A DNA stretch of 64,000 nucleotides, taken from NCBI GenBank assembly GCA_026545765.1, contig CM048841.1:96491352-96555351 (forward strand), given 5' to 3'. Each line of letters starts with the position of its first letter. The stretch's first letter is position 1. Under the pieces are notes generated by a model. It saw nothing but the letters and a program-made list of their open reading frames with translations, did not search any database and was not told the DNA's origin. Both the position numbers and the translations under genes were made by a program. The DNA comes from Plantago major (taxonomy: Eukaryota; Streptophyta; Magnoliopsida; Lamiales; Plantaginaceae). Shown piece by piece: positions 12,347 to 25,500 of this stretch.

Positions 12347-13114
12347 CCTTGTGTGAAATTTTCATATAATACTAAATAACAATGAAAGAGTGAATGAAAT
12401 AAAAATTATACATAAAAAGGTTCGGACCCTAATAACAGTATCCAAATGAGAAACAATTATATACTGTACATTAAAGTTTTGAAAAAACATCAATTTAATA
12501 ACAACCTAAGTATAATGGGGGATCAGAGACACGTTAGGTATGTGTGTTTGAAGATCTTGTATGTACCTAGAATCTAACATACTTCAAAGTTCAAACTTCC
12601 TCTCAATCACCACTACATAGATACAAACTGAAACTAATTCCTAATTAACAAGCTTATTTACCAAGTTTAACCTTGTATAATCAGTAGCTCTTAAACTTGT
12701 TTAAATAAATTCTTAAAAAAGTAAGATAACTTGGGCTTTCTTTACCACAATCTTATCAGTTAACTTATCAAATTGATTAACTTAATATCATAATAAATGT
12801 TACGTGAACGTATAGTTATGTTATGTTAAGCGAAGAAAACATGAACTCAGTCTTATACTATCAACTAAATTATCAGGCTAGATTTAGAAAATTAGCATAT
12901 GAGTAATTCCAAATTGTTGAGCAACTCAATTGATCATTCACCTGAACTCACGGGGAAAAGATCTTTTTGGGAGTAGAAGCAAAGAAACCATACTTTATTC
13001 AACCATTCAAATTTTAATAATATAAGTAGTCATATTTGCATCACTTTTCTCACACCTCTGTTTTCTTTCTTCTCTTTAATTGCCTCAACAATAAAGAGGC
13101 CTTTTCCATTTCCG
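12347..13114. other. Upstream region of the NIP1-like gene
   Basis: AT-rich sequence with no gene seen. The last 100 bases before the start codon are pyrimidine-rich (TTTTCTTTCTTCTC), as in many plant 5' leaders. Confidence 0.5.
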
Positions 13115-15126
13115 ATGCCTCTGCTATTTTCTCGTCCTACGAATCAATCCATGGAGTTTTACGCATACCCATCTCGCTCTATGCCTCCTTCCTCATCATC
13201 TGAGTCACCCTCTGTTTCGTATTTTGGGGATTTGATTGCCAAGATCAGAGATTTCGTCGGTTGCGCTTTGTCCGCTATTGTCGGGAATGTTTTCTCAGCT
13301 ATTTTCACATTCTTCTTTGCCCTCGGTTAGTGATCTAAGCCTTTTTGTTTCCTTCTGGCCTTATTTCTTGATGATTAGATGAGTTTTCGATGAAATTACG
13401 CAATTTTGGATTGTGCTGGCGTGTTTTCTTTGGTATGTTTTCTTGATTTTGTTACGGGATTGGTTGCTTTTGTTGCAATTTATGTCATTTCCTTCTTTCT
13501 TGAGCTTGGTCTGCTGAAAAAATTGGATCTTTTTCCCAAAAAAATGGTTCTTTGTCGGAAACAGGCTCGCTAAGTTTTTTACCTTTGAAAAACTTGCAAC
13601 TGTTTCATTGATCTTCTGAATTACAGAGTGAAATGAGTGATTTTGCTTTCTATAACTCACTTGTAATAGTATATGAGCAAGGAGAATTGAATTGTTGTAC
13701 TGTGTGAATTAGTACACTGTGTGAATTAGTAAGATGATCATTTGGATTGATTGTTATGAGTATGAGTATCAGTATCAGGACACTTGTATTAGATTTTGCT
13801 TTTCTGTCAAGAATTATTGTTGTTGGCCTATATTTAAGGGATTATTGTCTATCTTTGGGTATTAGTTTATTGTTAGTTGTGCAACTTGTGCTTAGGGAAT
13901 TGTCTCTTGCTCTGCAGTTGGAACGTTATTAGGAGCACTGACCGGAGCTTTGATCGGCCAAGAGACCGAAAGCGGGTTTGTTAGAGGGGCCTCAGTAGGT
14001 GCTATATCTGGTGCTGTTTTCTCAATTGAGGTCTTTGAGTCGTCTCTTCTATTATGGCAGTCTGATGAATCCGGAATCGGATGCCTCCTTTATTTGGTGA
14101 GTGACTAGCCTTACACGGGTTTTGTTTGCCGTTTTGTGAAGTATCGATTTATGTTTTGGGTCATGAGGCAACTCTTCAGGTTCAAGAATGGATTTATCGA
14201 AAACTTGATGTATTGGTATTGAAATTGGTTGCATGTTTTAGGCGGTGTTTGAGTTGCTTTACCAGAACAAACTTCTCTCCTATTTCTGGCAGAAGTAGAG
14301 ATTATGTTTCTTGCAACTTGTAACTAGAATTTAGAAGCTAGAAACCGAAACCGGTTTGCACAAGCTCGGAGCTTAAATCTTGTCTAAACGTAAACATTTG
14401 CGAATATTATCTTGCACTTGCAGCATTTTAGAAATTTCGCATTGTTCTAGCTAGCTCTTCATCAGTAGTCTGTCAAGTCCCTTTTATTCGCTTTCTCTAA
14501 AATTTAGTACTTCTACGAGAACTTCCAAAATTACTTCATGTAATCTGACTAAGTGGTAACACATTGAATTTTGCAGATTGATGTTATAGCAAGCCTCCTG
14601 AGTGGTAGACTTGTCCGTGAGCGTATAGGTCCAGCTATGCTTAGTGCAGTACAGAGTCAGGTATCTGATTGCAAAACATTGAAACGAGGCTCAATACATT
14701 ATTACATCTATTGAACTCGAATAACAAGTTCCTTCCATTGTGGGCAGATGGGTGCTGTTGATCCGACATTTGAGGAAATCACAAACATTTTTGACACAGG
14801 CGGCTCAAAGGGCTTGTTGGCAGACACAGTCGAAAAGATCCCAAAGTTCACAATTACTAGAGACTGTCATATTGATGCCACTGGAGATGAAGTCTCTTGT
14901 TCTGTGTGCCTTCAGGTATTTTCTGTTCTTTCGATTAATCATTGTCCACATGTCTGTGGGATCTATTGAATTTTGAAGAATCTTTGTCTTTTGAATAATG
15001 TAGGACTTTCAGCTCGGAGAAACAGTTCGACGGTTGCCACATTGTCAACACATGTTCCATGTTCCTTGCATCGATACTTGGCTGGTGAGACATGGTTCTT
15101 GCCCCTTATGCAGAAGGGACCTCTAA
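13115..15126 (+). CDS. NIP1: NIP1-like membrane RING-H2 protein
   Basis: Five exons join in frame: 13115-13325, 13918-14096, 14577-14660, 14748-14915, 15004-15126, giving 254 residues. The N-terminal half has hydrophobic segments ([11 protein letters not shown], then [13 protein letters not shown]) and the family signature [20 protein letters not shown]. Middle exons read [20 protein letters not shown]. The C-terminus is a RING-H2 finger, C-x2-C...C-x-H-x2-H-x2-C-x10-C-x2-C ([19 protein letters not shown]), which implies E3 ubiquitin ligase activity. The Arabidopsis relatives NIP1 and NIP2 (ATL26, ATL25) are thylakoid proteins linked to the nuclear-encoded plastid RNA polymerase RpoTmp (literature knowledge). 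An in-frame ATG at 13151 is an alternative start. Confidence 0.93.
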
Positions 15127-16966
15127 TCCTTGTTACTCCTATGTATATTACATGAAACTCGGGTTCTTTTATAGCTTCGCATACTCACATGTAGGGTTTC
15201 TCCATTTGTTCGACGAACCCTTAATTTAGATTTTCTTTTTCTTCCTTCGATATAGCGACCGTATGTAGATATCTGATACCGAGGACTGAGTTATTCGGCT
15301 TGGTCAATGTTATAGATCGCCCTTGTGTATAGCAAATTTTGAGTTGTGATGATTTTCATACTACCATTAGGCTTCTTCTAGTTCTTGTTATGACCACTAA
15401 TTTTTAAGTACAATGTTGGTTGTGAAATGTTGTTTCTTATTGATGGGTTCAGTTGATACCATATAGGAGTACTAGTTTATATTACACATGTATTTGGACA
15501 TCCATGGTCAATTTTTAAGAGAATAATTGTCTGCATTGCATTGCTAATCAATGCACGAAATCATATTCTAGAATAACGTCTTTTCTGAATCCCGTGTATT
15601 ACAAGGTTTCATTAGAGATATTTTAAGGCTGAATTTTAATAACCTAAAAGTACCGTAACATCCGAAAAACTTCGTACATAGTTCTTATGAGTTAGAATAA
15701 AAGAAAATGGTGAATGTTTGTTCAGACTTGGAATAAAAAACAAACTTCACACGTATGTCACTTTTTTATAAACCTTGTTAATAGGAATCAACCACAACAC
15801 ACATCCATTAAGTAATATCTATTGTAAATCATTCCTAGCTTGTAGACTTGGTTTTGTTGAGTATTTTTCTGTTTGGATCAGGAAGACACGAACCATGATA
15901 TTCATGCACTTACTGTTCATACATTTTTTATGCTTAAGTTGAAATTCCGAATACTACAGTCGAAATGAATAATACAACATTTAAAACATGACGACAATAC
16001 GTTATGATGTAGTTTAGAATAAATCGAACTGGTATACATGATGGATTCGACATGATATAAATTAGAGGACAGATAGATAAATACCGGTGCCAATAAATGT
16101 CAGACTTGTCTCCCACCTAAAAGTGAAAAAATGACATCAAGGTAAATTGCAGGTTGACAAGAAGTGGGGAAATATTATAAGGCCACATGGCAAGATAAAA
16201 GGGGTTAATAAGTCCCTAATCAGTATAGGTGCAAGTAAATTTGTGTTGTGATTAATGGGGTGGCAAAGTCAATTGTGCTTCTACTTTAGGGAATGGGTGG
16301 TTGAATCGGCTGAGCTCAGACCCCCACCTGCACTGCACCCAACTATATTGACCTGGTTACCACACCCACAAACTCACCATCATATAAGGTCTATAAAAAT
16401 GTCATCGACACAATTTAAATAATAATTTTTCACTTAAATCTACACTGTTTAATTTGCTAATACTAACAGAACGGGTGAACTTTATTAGACTGTTTGACAA
16501 ACGATTAAAATTCAACTTTAATCGAGCTCCCCTTCTCATCTTAGCGACTTTAATCAAACGTATAAAAAGTTATTTTTACTCTTGAATAAACAAATTAAAT
16601 AAGGTTTCATGTTGGCCTAATTCATAGAGTTGCATGAAATTGTCAACTGGACAAGGAAAAAAAAAAAACCAAACTATCTCAATATTAACTCACATTAACT
16701 TTAACTTCTATATTTTGTGGGATGTAAAATAGCGAAATGGCAAGTTTATCATTGTACGGAATAAGTAAATAAATGTTAAAATTGACAGCAGGAGTAAATA
16801 TACTTACATAACTGAACTTGCAAGCACGTTTTGTTGTGGCCTGCACAGATTTGATCCTTTCTAGTCAAGCAGAACATGTTATCCACACATTCAAAATTTT
16901 CTCCACTTAATAAATACTTGATAGATTTGAGAACTTGTCTCCAAAGCTTGATCAACTGTAAGCAAA
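15127..16966. other. 3' UTR and intergenic spacer
   Basis: No gene is seen. The first 200-300 bases are likely the 3' UTR of the NIP1-like gene; the last 150 are the presumed promoter and leader of the IQD gene. Confidence 0.55.
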
Positions 16967-17719
16967 ATGGCTATACACAAAGATAATATCCTCTGGTGGA
17001 AAGTCATTAGAAGAAAATTTCACAGATCATCTTCTCATCATCAAAACAGCAACAGCACTAGCAGTATCATTGTCCTGCATAACAATGATGGACCCTTCAG
17101 TAGTGAGGGATTCAACAGCGGAGCGAATAGTGACAATGGCGTCTCTGAGTTCATGGAGTCGAGGGAAGGTGTTGCTGCCATCTCCATCCAAGCTTGCTTT
17201 AGGCGCCATCTTGTACGTACTTTCTTTTTTCCGCGTATCAACTATGCTAGGTTGGCAGTTTTCAATCCTATGGGGAATTCATGGACCCCCTCCCTCACTG
17301 TAGCACACGTGTCCCATAGGGTCCACGTGCTACCGTGATGAGGGGTCCATGGTGCCCTAATTGAAGAAAGTCGAGAAACCATTCATGATACTGTTTTAAT
17401 GTAGTGTACAATACGAAGATGCAAATACAATGCAAAAGCTACAATTACATTAGATCAGTCATGGATAGATGTAGAAACATGTATGGTAGGTAAGGCCGTA
17501 AGGCAATGTTATACTCAACTGACGAAAGCTAATTTTCCGATTTTTATATAGGCACTGCGCGCATATAAAGCTCTAAAGAGCCTAGTGAAGCTGCAAGCAC
17601 TTGTTCGTGGGGTGCTCGTAAGAAGACAGGCACGGATTGCTCTCTCCTGCATGAATGCACTTGCTCGGCTCCAGATAACAGTTCGGTCCAGACAATTATT
17701 GAACGCTCGTCACTACTGA
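16967..17719 (+). CDS. Short IQ67-domain calmodulin-binding protein
   Basis: Two exons, 16967-17212 and 17552-17719, join in phase 0 to 137 residues. The C-terminal half is an IQ67 domain: [38 protein letters not shown] and [12 protein letters not shown], with three IQ-like motifs. The intron falls within the first motif in phase 0, the position known to be conserved in plant IQD genes. IQD proteins bind calmodulin and act as scaffolds at microtubules, membranes or nucleus. This is one of the small members, with little beyond the IQ67 domain and a basic Ser/His-rich N-terminus. The intron holds an imperfect hairpin at 17280-17351. Confidence 0.87.
17280..17351. repeat. Intronic inverted repeat
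   Basis: An arm starting CATGGACCCCCTCCC at 17280 pairs imperfectly with an arm ending GAGGGGTCCATG at 17351, about 30 bases each with a short loop; both contain CACGTG-like words. It could be a very small MITE or a hairpin within the IQD intron. Confidence 0.7.
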
Positions 17720-18144
17720 ATTTTGGCCTGATGATCACTTTGCAATGTTGTTCATATAGTAGATGTTTTATCTCATAGTACTATATATTTGTTCCCATTC
17801 ACCAATGTGCTATAGTTTCCCTAGTGCTGTTCAATATTTGTTGCTAATCAGCATATCTGATAGGCTCCATAACCAGAACTAAGAACTGATCTTGTATTTT
17901 CTAAGACTTTACAGTATAAATATTTTGTAGAAGTATACGGAAGCCGTGTGCCGTATGACATTTATTGGACACGAAATTACTATGAAAATATGGTGACAGC
18001 TTATGTACAACATGAGAAGAATGATGTAAGAGTTAAATTAAGTTGGTGTAAATGGTGGACAAACGTCCGTATGATATTGCTGGAAGTGTACATCATGAAC
18101 CAACGGGTTGTTTGTCCTGCTCGGTGGTGATCCTGACCACTCAC

Positions 18145-19017
18145 CTGCTGTTGATAGGCATCTGCTGCATCCGCAGGGTGATTCCCCTGAATCAGTCCCC
18201 TGTTCACAACATACATATATAGAGTTAGATCATTCATAAAGAATAAGCTAGGTGTTTTGGAAACAAAATGTACCGATTATCAGTTCAACATCGTTTACTT
18301 TTTATGACCACAGACTCTACTCGTGCATTTTGTTCCTTTATAAGGCATCCGAGCTATGTCTCGTACAGACCAGTGAAGTTCATCTTCATGCATTTATACA
18401 ACGAATATGTCAATTGTTCACAGACTCAGTCATAAGGTAGTGAGTGAGGTCTAATGATCTGATGAACGGCGATTTACATAAAAATTGCTTAAAAGTAGAG
18501 AATGCGTTCGTATACAAGGTAGTGAGAAGGAACCTTTTCTGAGATTATGTTGAAAATACCACTCCTTCCATCACAAATTTTTGACTGTCTGCAAAGACAA
18601 AACTGTTTCAAGTCAAAAACAAGAATTGAACTTCCAAAAAGACCTCTACTTGGAAATTCAGAATGCTGGTTTTGTGAAAATGTTGTAATAGTTTGGCTGG
18701 TTATCTGAAACAGGCCTTACAATTATGTAGAAAGTAAGAATATTGAAGGTTGACAATATCTCATTTCCAAAAATTTACATACGAAAGTAGTTAAACTTTT
18801 AGACGAAGTAGTGACCAAATCGGAAACTGAAGCCTGGCAAAGCAAGCAAGATAGCCCACCGGTGTTTGCTGCAAGGGGAACGGTTGAGGAACTCGGGTGG
18901 TAAGGTGTATGCTGGACGACGAGGCTTCGGACAAACTGGGGCATTTCTATCTTTAAAATTACCGGCATTAATCCTAATCTCTTCAGTAATGTTGCTCTTT
19001 GTAGCTGATCGATGCAT
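18145..19017 (-). CDS. Tentative small gene with CPKPRR motif
   Basis: On the minus strand, 19017-18860 and 18199-18145 have a GT donor and AG acceptor and join in phase: MHRSATKSNITEEIRINAGN... then NAPVCPKPRR, PPEFLNRSPCSKHR and GLIQGNHPADAADAYQQQ. The frame can continue beyond 18145 to a stop near 18001 if the next GT is not used. Short plant-specific proteins with a central CPKPRR-type motif exist, but I cannot name a family with confidence. The gene would converge with the IQD gene. Confidence 0.35.
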
Positions 19018-19477
19018 TAGTTTGTAAAATATCTTAAATGAAGTACTATTGTAGATGAATAAGAAGCAAAATGTTGCTTATGTGAAAATAATATGGAAAG
19101 TTAATGAAATGTGCATACTCAAGGCATTTTCATGGTTGAGAATAGATCTTGACTAGTGTCTTTTCTCCTAGTTTCTCTCCAACTCTCAGCTTGCCTATTT
19201 TTCATTTGGTCCAAGAAAATTCCTTTCTAACTTATTGAATTCTTCCACGACTATCTGTCACTTCAGCCAATAACCGTTAATCAATTTCATTCAAAAAGAA
19301 CTCGTCTTGAATTAAAAGCAACATCAAGATCAGAATCAAATTGACAGAAATTATAGTTCCAATCCAAGATCAGATCCTAGCAAACTGTACAGAACAACAT
19401 CCTAGTCTACGAACACAATCCAAAGTTAACTATCCAAAATGTATATAAAGATGCTAATCAGTTAACTTAGAGATACA

Positions 19478-19681
19478 CTAGACACCGAAATAGCCTCCGT
19501 CACAAGAACAAGCCCCGGTGCTGCTGCTCGAATCTCCATGGGGCCGCGGTTTGCTGGTAAGACAGCAGCAAGTGAGGCCTATCAGCATGATGAAACCACA
19601 AGCAGTTGCCATAGCTTTGAGCCAACTCCAGTAATACACCAGCATCCTTCTTCTTCTTGCAAAATCGGGTTTTTTTGTCAC
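19478..19681 (-). CDS. Hypothetical small membrane protein
   Basis: A 67-codon minus-strand frame starts MTKKPDFARRRRMLVYYW, continues with a hydrophobic stretch (ATACGFIMLIGLTCCCL) that could span a membrane, and ends in a Ser/Cys/Gly tail. A basic N-terminus, one membrane segment and a Cys-rich tail are seen in some real plant micropeptides, but I recognise no family. It may be chance. Confidence 0.3.
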   Translation of the reverse strand: MTKKPDFARRRRMLVYYWSWLKAMATACGFIMLIGLTCCCLTSKPRPHGDSSSSTGACSCDGGYFGV

Positions 19682-20696
19682 TTTTCAATACAAACAGGCA
19701 TAAATAGTACTGGAAGTCTGGTACTAACTGTAATTAGGTTGTGATTTAAGTGGTGCACATGATGAGATTAGCTTGAAAGATGGAAAGAAAACATGGGACA
19801 GGCTGTGAGTACCAAATTCCGACAGTGCTCATTTGGGTTGATCATGAGCATATATGGATCAAAATCGAATCTTTGTTTGAATGAATACTTGTACTAAATT
19901 AATTACTGTAGAATCTAAATTAAAAGATGACTTTTTAAGCATGGCTGGCTATTTCTTGCTAACTCAATGATCGAGCTGGTCGACAACTATCACTTTTCAT
20001 GGTTTTGGGCAATGTGATTTCTTGAACGCAATCTAATGTTTTTGTGTTGTTGGTAATTAAAAAGTTCGAATTCATCCACGGTGCATAATGGGTTGGCCAA
20101 CTGATTTTATTTGTTTAATGTTCCACTTTTTGTAATTTAGATGCTTCTCTTCATATATTAGTAACGTATTTTAGTATCAATACCATTATAATTTTGTAAG
20201 TATACAGTGTTATGTTGATCCATAAATACGGTGATACATATTTCGTGAAAAATTGTAGTATCTTTTTATATGTTTGTTTTACCAACTTTTGTTAATAATT
20301 TGTGCGTGGTAGTCCAATTTGAATGCGCAATTCAAGTCTCGTCCTAATTACACCACGAGTCGAAATGCACTTGATCTTTTAAGCATTTTGAATCGCACGA
20401 GAGTGTATTTGAGATTGCAGTCCGAAATTTTACTGTGACTTAGCAAATTGCGTATGAGCTAAAATGCACACTAACAATCACCTTCTCGTATGCGTTCAGA
20501 CGTTCAGTCAACCTTCAAATTTCACACAATTGCGCACAATCAGTGGAGTCAACTTACCACGTGATCTATCTGCAACTAATCGTATAGGTGTAGAGGGTCG
20601 GATCTCAATTTGCAGGGCCACTTCCAGATGGCAGCTACTTGAGCATTTCCTCTTGAGAACCGAAAGCAAGAGTCTCCATCTTCTTCTTCTCTTCGA
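19682..20696. other. Intergenic and upstream region of the FHA gene
   Basis: No gene is seen. The 3' end (about 20600-20696) is rich in TCTTCTTCTT, as expected for a plant 5' leader. The frame at 20464-20709 looks like an accidental opening across that leader. Confidence 0.5.
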
Positions 20697-21964
20697 ATGG
20701 AGATTGTAAACCCAGATGGATCAACAACCCAACTCGAACCGGGTCAAACCCGTGATCTCGGAAGAGGCCAAGGTCTCAATTCCTCCGACAAGACCATTTC
20801 TCGCCGCCATATATCCTTCTCCCTTCCTCCAGACAATGATCAACAAGCTCGACTCCAATTTGAAGTTCTGGGAAGAAACCCGATATACGTTTGCAAGAAT
20901 GACGAAGTTAAAATGCACCGGAGGTTCGAAAGAGGCGAAATTGGCCCTGGTGACATGTTCTGTGTCTCGGCAAAGGATCCCGTTTGGTACACTTTGAGGG
21001 AAGTTGAAAGTTGCAGACAAGGTGTTCGACGAAATGACTTGGCGGGAGAATTGGAGTGTCGTGTTAAAGATTTGAGGGAAGTTGAAAGTTGCAGACAAGG
21101 TGCTCGACGAAATGACTTGGCGGGAAAATTGGAGAGTGAGGTTCAAGATTTGGGGGAAGTTGAATGTGTTGATGTTGATGACTTAGATCCTGTTAAAGGT
21201 TGGGTTTTTCTCACTTTTTCCTCTGCATTTGCTTTTTTTTCGCTTTTACATTTAAGCAAGTTGGTTAGAAAAAGTAGAATTCTTGTAGGTTAACTTAAAG
21301 CTTCATATAGCTGAGAGGATTATGTGAAGTGGAACTTGTTTGCAAAAATGTGTTCTTTTGGATTCAAGTTGTTGATTACTGACTTGGAGTGCTAGCTTAT
21401 GATTCTGTTTGATTGATGAACAGAATAGTATAATACTTTTACTGATTGTTTACGTAGTCTCTTGTTGCAGAGTTTGGGATTGTAGTTCTGGGGCATGAGT
21501 TCGATTCCTACCCAAAGAGCAGGATTAGGGATTTCAAGAAGTGGGAATGGTTTCTTGAGGAAACAGGGAAAGACAGTGAGGATGATGAGTCGGTACGGAA
21601 ACATAGAAGGAAGAGGAAGAAAGGTGTGGAGAATGATGATGAGGAGTGGACTGGGGAGAGTGAAGATGACAAGGAGTTGATTAGCAAAACAAAGAAGGCT
21701 CCAAGGCCGAAATATTCGACAAGGTCCAAGGATCGTGGTAAACCTACGAAAGTTGATAGAAAGGATAAAGGAGGCACAGGGAAAGGGAAGAGTAGAAATA
21801 TGGATGAGGACAAAGAAGATGAAAGAGATGAGGATGAAGAAGACGAGACGCTGGGAGGATTCATAGTTGATGATGAAAACTTGGTAGAGGAGGAAGAAGT
21901 TGATGAAACAGAAGATGAGGAGGAGGAAGAAGAAGTAGACGATGAATATGACGAAGATGAATGA
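20697..21964 (+). CDS. FHA-domain protein with acidic C-terminus
   Basis: Two exons, 20697-21198 and 21471-21964, join in frame to 331 residues. Residues 1 to about 100 form a forkhead-associated domain: DLGRGQGLNSSDKTISRRH carries the GR...SRRH phosphothreonine-binding signature, and FEVLGRNPIYV follows. Residues 100 to 155 hold a 26-residue unit repeated twice (LREVESCRQGVRRNDLAG...), then a partial third. Exon 2 has FKKWEWFLEE, a basic stretch (HRRKRKK) and a very acidic tail, suggesting a nuclear or chromatin protein. It resembles the Arabidopsis FHA protein At3g02400 from memory. Partner and substrate are unknown. Confidence 0.85.
20994..21149 (+). repeat. In-frame 78-bp tandem duplication in the FHA gene
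   Basis: 20994-21071 and 21072-21149 are near-identical 78-bp units encoding LREVESCRQG(V/A)RRNDLAG and eight further residues. A third partial copy starts at 21150 (LGEVEC). The unit is a multiple of three, so the frame is preserved. Confidence 0.9.
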
Positions 21965-22585
21965 CTGGAGATAAAATCAAGTAAACATTATAGCAACAGG
22001 TGTGAATCTCCTGCTGCTGTTTTTATTGCAGTATCTTTTCGTGTTTTCAGAACTCTTTTCTACTACATTCTTTCAAATTTTGAGGAAAAGGGGTTCTGGT
22101 GCAGAGTCTTTAAGAACACGAAGGAGTCCTATGCAACAAAATTGAAACAAGGGATACAGTCCAAGTTACATATAAAGATGGGATCTTTTATGTGTTTACC
22201 CCATGAGAATCTGATGACATATAGAGGGCCTTAAACAATGTCCATAACTGCAACTAATCTGTGTATTGTAGTTGTAAATATTAGACTATTAGCTAAGTTT
22301 GGTTTGCTTTTTTGCCCGTCACTGAGATGTTTTGTTTTGGGTTTAACTTTAAGTTGTAATGAAACTTCGTTCCTCAACTTATGCACTAGTTTATTGAATC
22401 AACTTATATGGTATGATTGCTCAACAACCTGTTAAGAAATCAAGCAATACGTCTAACCAAGTGACAATATAACTTACATAACTTGTGGACAGTTACAGAA
22501 TCATCTTCATAATTCGTCACCGTAGTTTCATTTTACATGGCGACTCACAGTCTCAAACACAGCTTCTTATTCTAGCATTAGAATA
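21965..22585. other. Convergent 3' region between FHA and receptor kinase genes
   Basis: Holds the 3' UTRs of two tail-to-tail genes. The 65-codon frame at 22238-22435 shows no protein-like features and is not called. Confidence 0.6.
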
Positions 22586-25500
22586 TCATGATACAGTACG
22601 AATCTGAACTTTCTTAGCATCTTGTTTAAAGAACTGATCTCTTATTTTCTTCAGAGTAACTAAAGCATCTTTCATATTAGTTCTCTCCCCTGGCGAATGA
22701 GCAGAACAATCAAGACCTAACTTCATGATTGAAGACACACAATCCACATCTTTATCCATGGCATTGGCTGTTCCAAGTATTCTGGCGTCTATTACCGTGC
22801 TCAAGTTGTGAGGATAAGCATCATTAATCCAGCCCCTCAGGCTGAATCCTCCTGTGAACATGTCATCGCTTGGCCTTATTCCTGCAAATGTTTCCATCAA
22901 CACAATCCCAAAGCTGTAGACATCACCTCTTGTTGAAATTAGTCCTTCTGATCCGTACTCTACAATAGCCAGAAAATGAGTCAAAAGAGTTAGCTCTTTA
23001 TCATCCCAAATCCTTCAACCTTACGAAAAGAAAAGAAAAGAAAGAACAATAATTGTCAGTATGGTGGATTTGACCTGGAGCAATGTATCCAAATGTTGCT
23101 AAAGTCTTGGTATGTGCTTCACTGTCCTTTCCACTTACCAACTTTGATATCCCAAAGTCACTCACATGACCAATCATGTTACCATCCAAAAGGATATTGC
23201 TAGGCTTCAGATCACAATGTACAACAGGTGTAAAGTAACCATGGTGCAGATACTCAATGGCAGATGCCACATCTATCATTATGCTTAGCCTCTGTAATAG
23301 ATTCAGCTGTTCATCATTGTTTCCAGGGTATAACCACTTCTCCAAGTTTCCGTTCGGCATGTACTCGAGAACCAGAGCTCTAAAATCCATGTTGGAGCAA
23401 CTGCTAATTACTTTTGTCAGGTTACGGTGGCGAAGGTTGCGTAGAACTTCACATTCAGTGTCAAAGCTCTTGAAGGCTCCTTCATTTTGCAGGTTGAATA
23501 CCTTCACAGCAACAAGTGTTCCGTCTGTTAAAGTCCCTTTGTAAACAGAACCGAAGCTGCCAGTGCCAAGTAAGTTTGCTTCGTTGTAGCTATCAGTTGC
23601 TCTTCCGAGATCATAGTATGATATCCTATGAACCTTGACTATGGAATCTACCGGACCTGAGGTTTTAATATTTCTTCTGCATCTTATGACAATAAAGGAC
23701 ACTATAATAGCAAAAATCACAGCCGCTACAGCTACTAAAATGATCACAAGGTGAACAACTGCCTTATGGTTTGCATTATGGTGGCATGGAGTTACTCGAA
23801 ACCGAGGAGGGCCACAGAGTGCTTCGTTCGACATGAAGGACTGATAGGATAACTGTCGAAAGGGCCCTTCAGTTGGAATTTCCCCTCTAAGCTTATTAGA
23901 CGAAAGATTTAGATACTGGAGATGTTGGAGCGACTCCATTGATGTTGGAATCATGCCAGTCAGGAGATTACTTGACATGTCCAGTCGTTCGATGCTTAGC
24001 ATTCTGCTGAGAGAGTCAGGAATAGGTCCTTGTAGTCTATTCTGCGCCAAGGATAAGTTGACCAAGTTATCGAGGTCACCAAACGTGGGGGGAATATCAC
24101 CTGATAACTCATTTGAAGACAAATTGATCGAGATTACAGCCTTAAGGTTTCCAATCCCTTGCGGTATCTCACCAGTCAGAGAGTTGGAGAACAAGTTTAA
24201 AATCAAGAGGTCACTGAGCCTCCCTATGGTTGGAGATATGCTTGAGTTCAGCTCATTTGAATCAAGATTCAAATATCTCAATGTAGTTATGTTCTCTATA
24301 CACTGAGGTATTGGACCTTGTAACTTGTTCTTGCTTAAAGTAAGCTCTCCTATACTAGGCAAAAGGCAAATTCCGTTCGGGATCTGTCCATTTAATGTAT
24401 TACCTATAAGGCTCAAGACTTGCAGATTTTCTAGATCTCTGATTGATATAGGGATGGTTCCTATGAGCTCATTATTATCTAGATACAGGCTTGCTAAATT
24501 GCTCAAGTTACCAATATCTTGAGGGATGCTTCCTTTGATCCCAGAATTGGAACCATCAATTTGTTCAAGAGTGGAGGATAGGTTACCTACTGAACTGGGA
24601 AGGTAACCGTTGAATGAGTTATTCTGAATCCACAGCACTCTCAAACTCCGGCAGTTTGCCAAAGAAGTGATGATACTCATTTGTGAAGACTCGTCCGCGG
24701 TGAAGTCATTTTCACCCAAGTTTAAGAAGTCCAGGAGCTGTAACTCACCAAGGGAGTTGGGTATTGGACCTGTTAACTTGTTGGCTGGCAAGCTTAAACG
24801 TGTAAGACTCGAGGCGTTTGATATGAAGTCTGGTAATAATCCTGTGAGGTTGTTCTGTCCTAGTAATATCGCTCCAAGGTTGGGTAGACTCTGCCCCATG
24901 GTTGGTGGAAGATTGCCTGTGAGGCGATTTTCACGTACTGAGAGAGTTATCAACGTAGACATGTTGAAGATTGTTGGTGGAATATGACCACTCAAGTGAT
25001 TTGTTCCAAGAACTAGAATCTGCAGGTTTATAAGATTGCTAAGCTCTTCTGGTATTTCACCTGCCAAATACATGTTCACCAATGTAAGAATCCCAAATTG
25101 TTCGAAAGTTAACTCATTGTTTTATTTTTCTCAAAGTAACTATGTATAGACTATAGTACCTGTGAACAGATTTGAATCCAAGTATAACTCAACCAATGAA
25201 GAACAGTTTCCCAATTCTCGCGGAATGTTTCCACTCATTTGGTTTTCACCTAGATAAAGCCCCTGTATCACCGGATATCGCAAGCAGATGTCTGATGGCA
25301 AACTAGCAGTTAGGTTATTTTGTCCGATATAAAGCCATTGCAGAGTGGATATGTTGTAGATGAAATCTGACACCATTCCACGGAGGCCGACTTCGTCCAA
25401 TGTCAAGTACTCCAGGCTGTGAAGATTTCCAATCTCTGGTGGAACATCACCTGCATGGAAAAGTCATCTGGCTGGAGCAGGTACCGTACGCATAAAGTTG

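Noticed and set aside
23257-24987. Several plus-strand open frames of 65-117 codons
   Set aside because: They are antisense to the LRR and kinase exons; the repeated LRR sequence keeps the other strand open.
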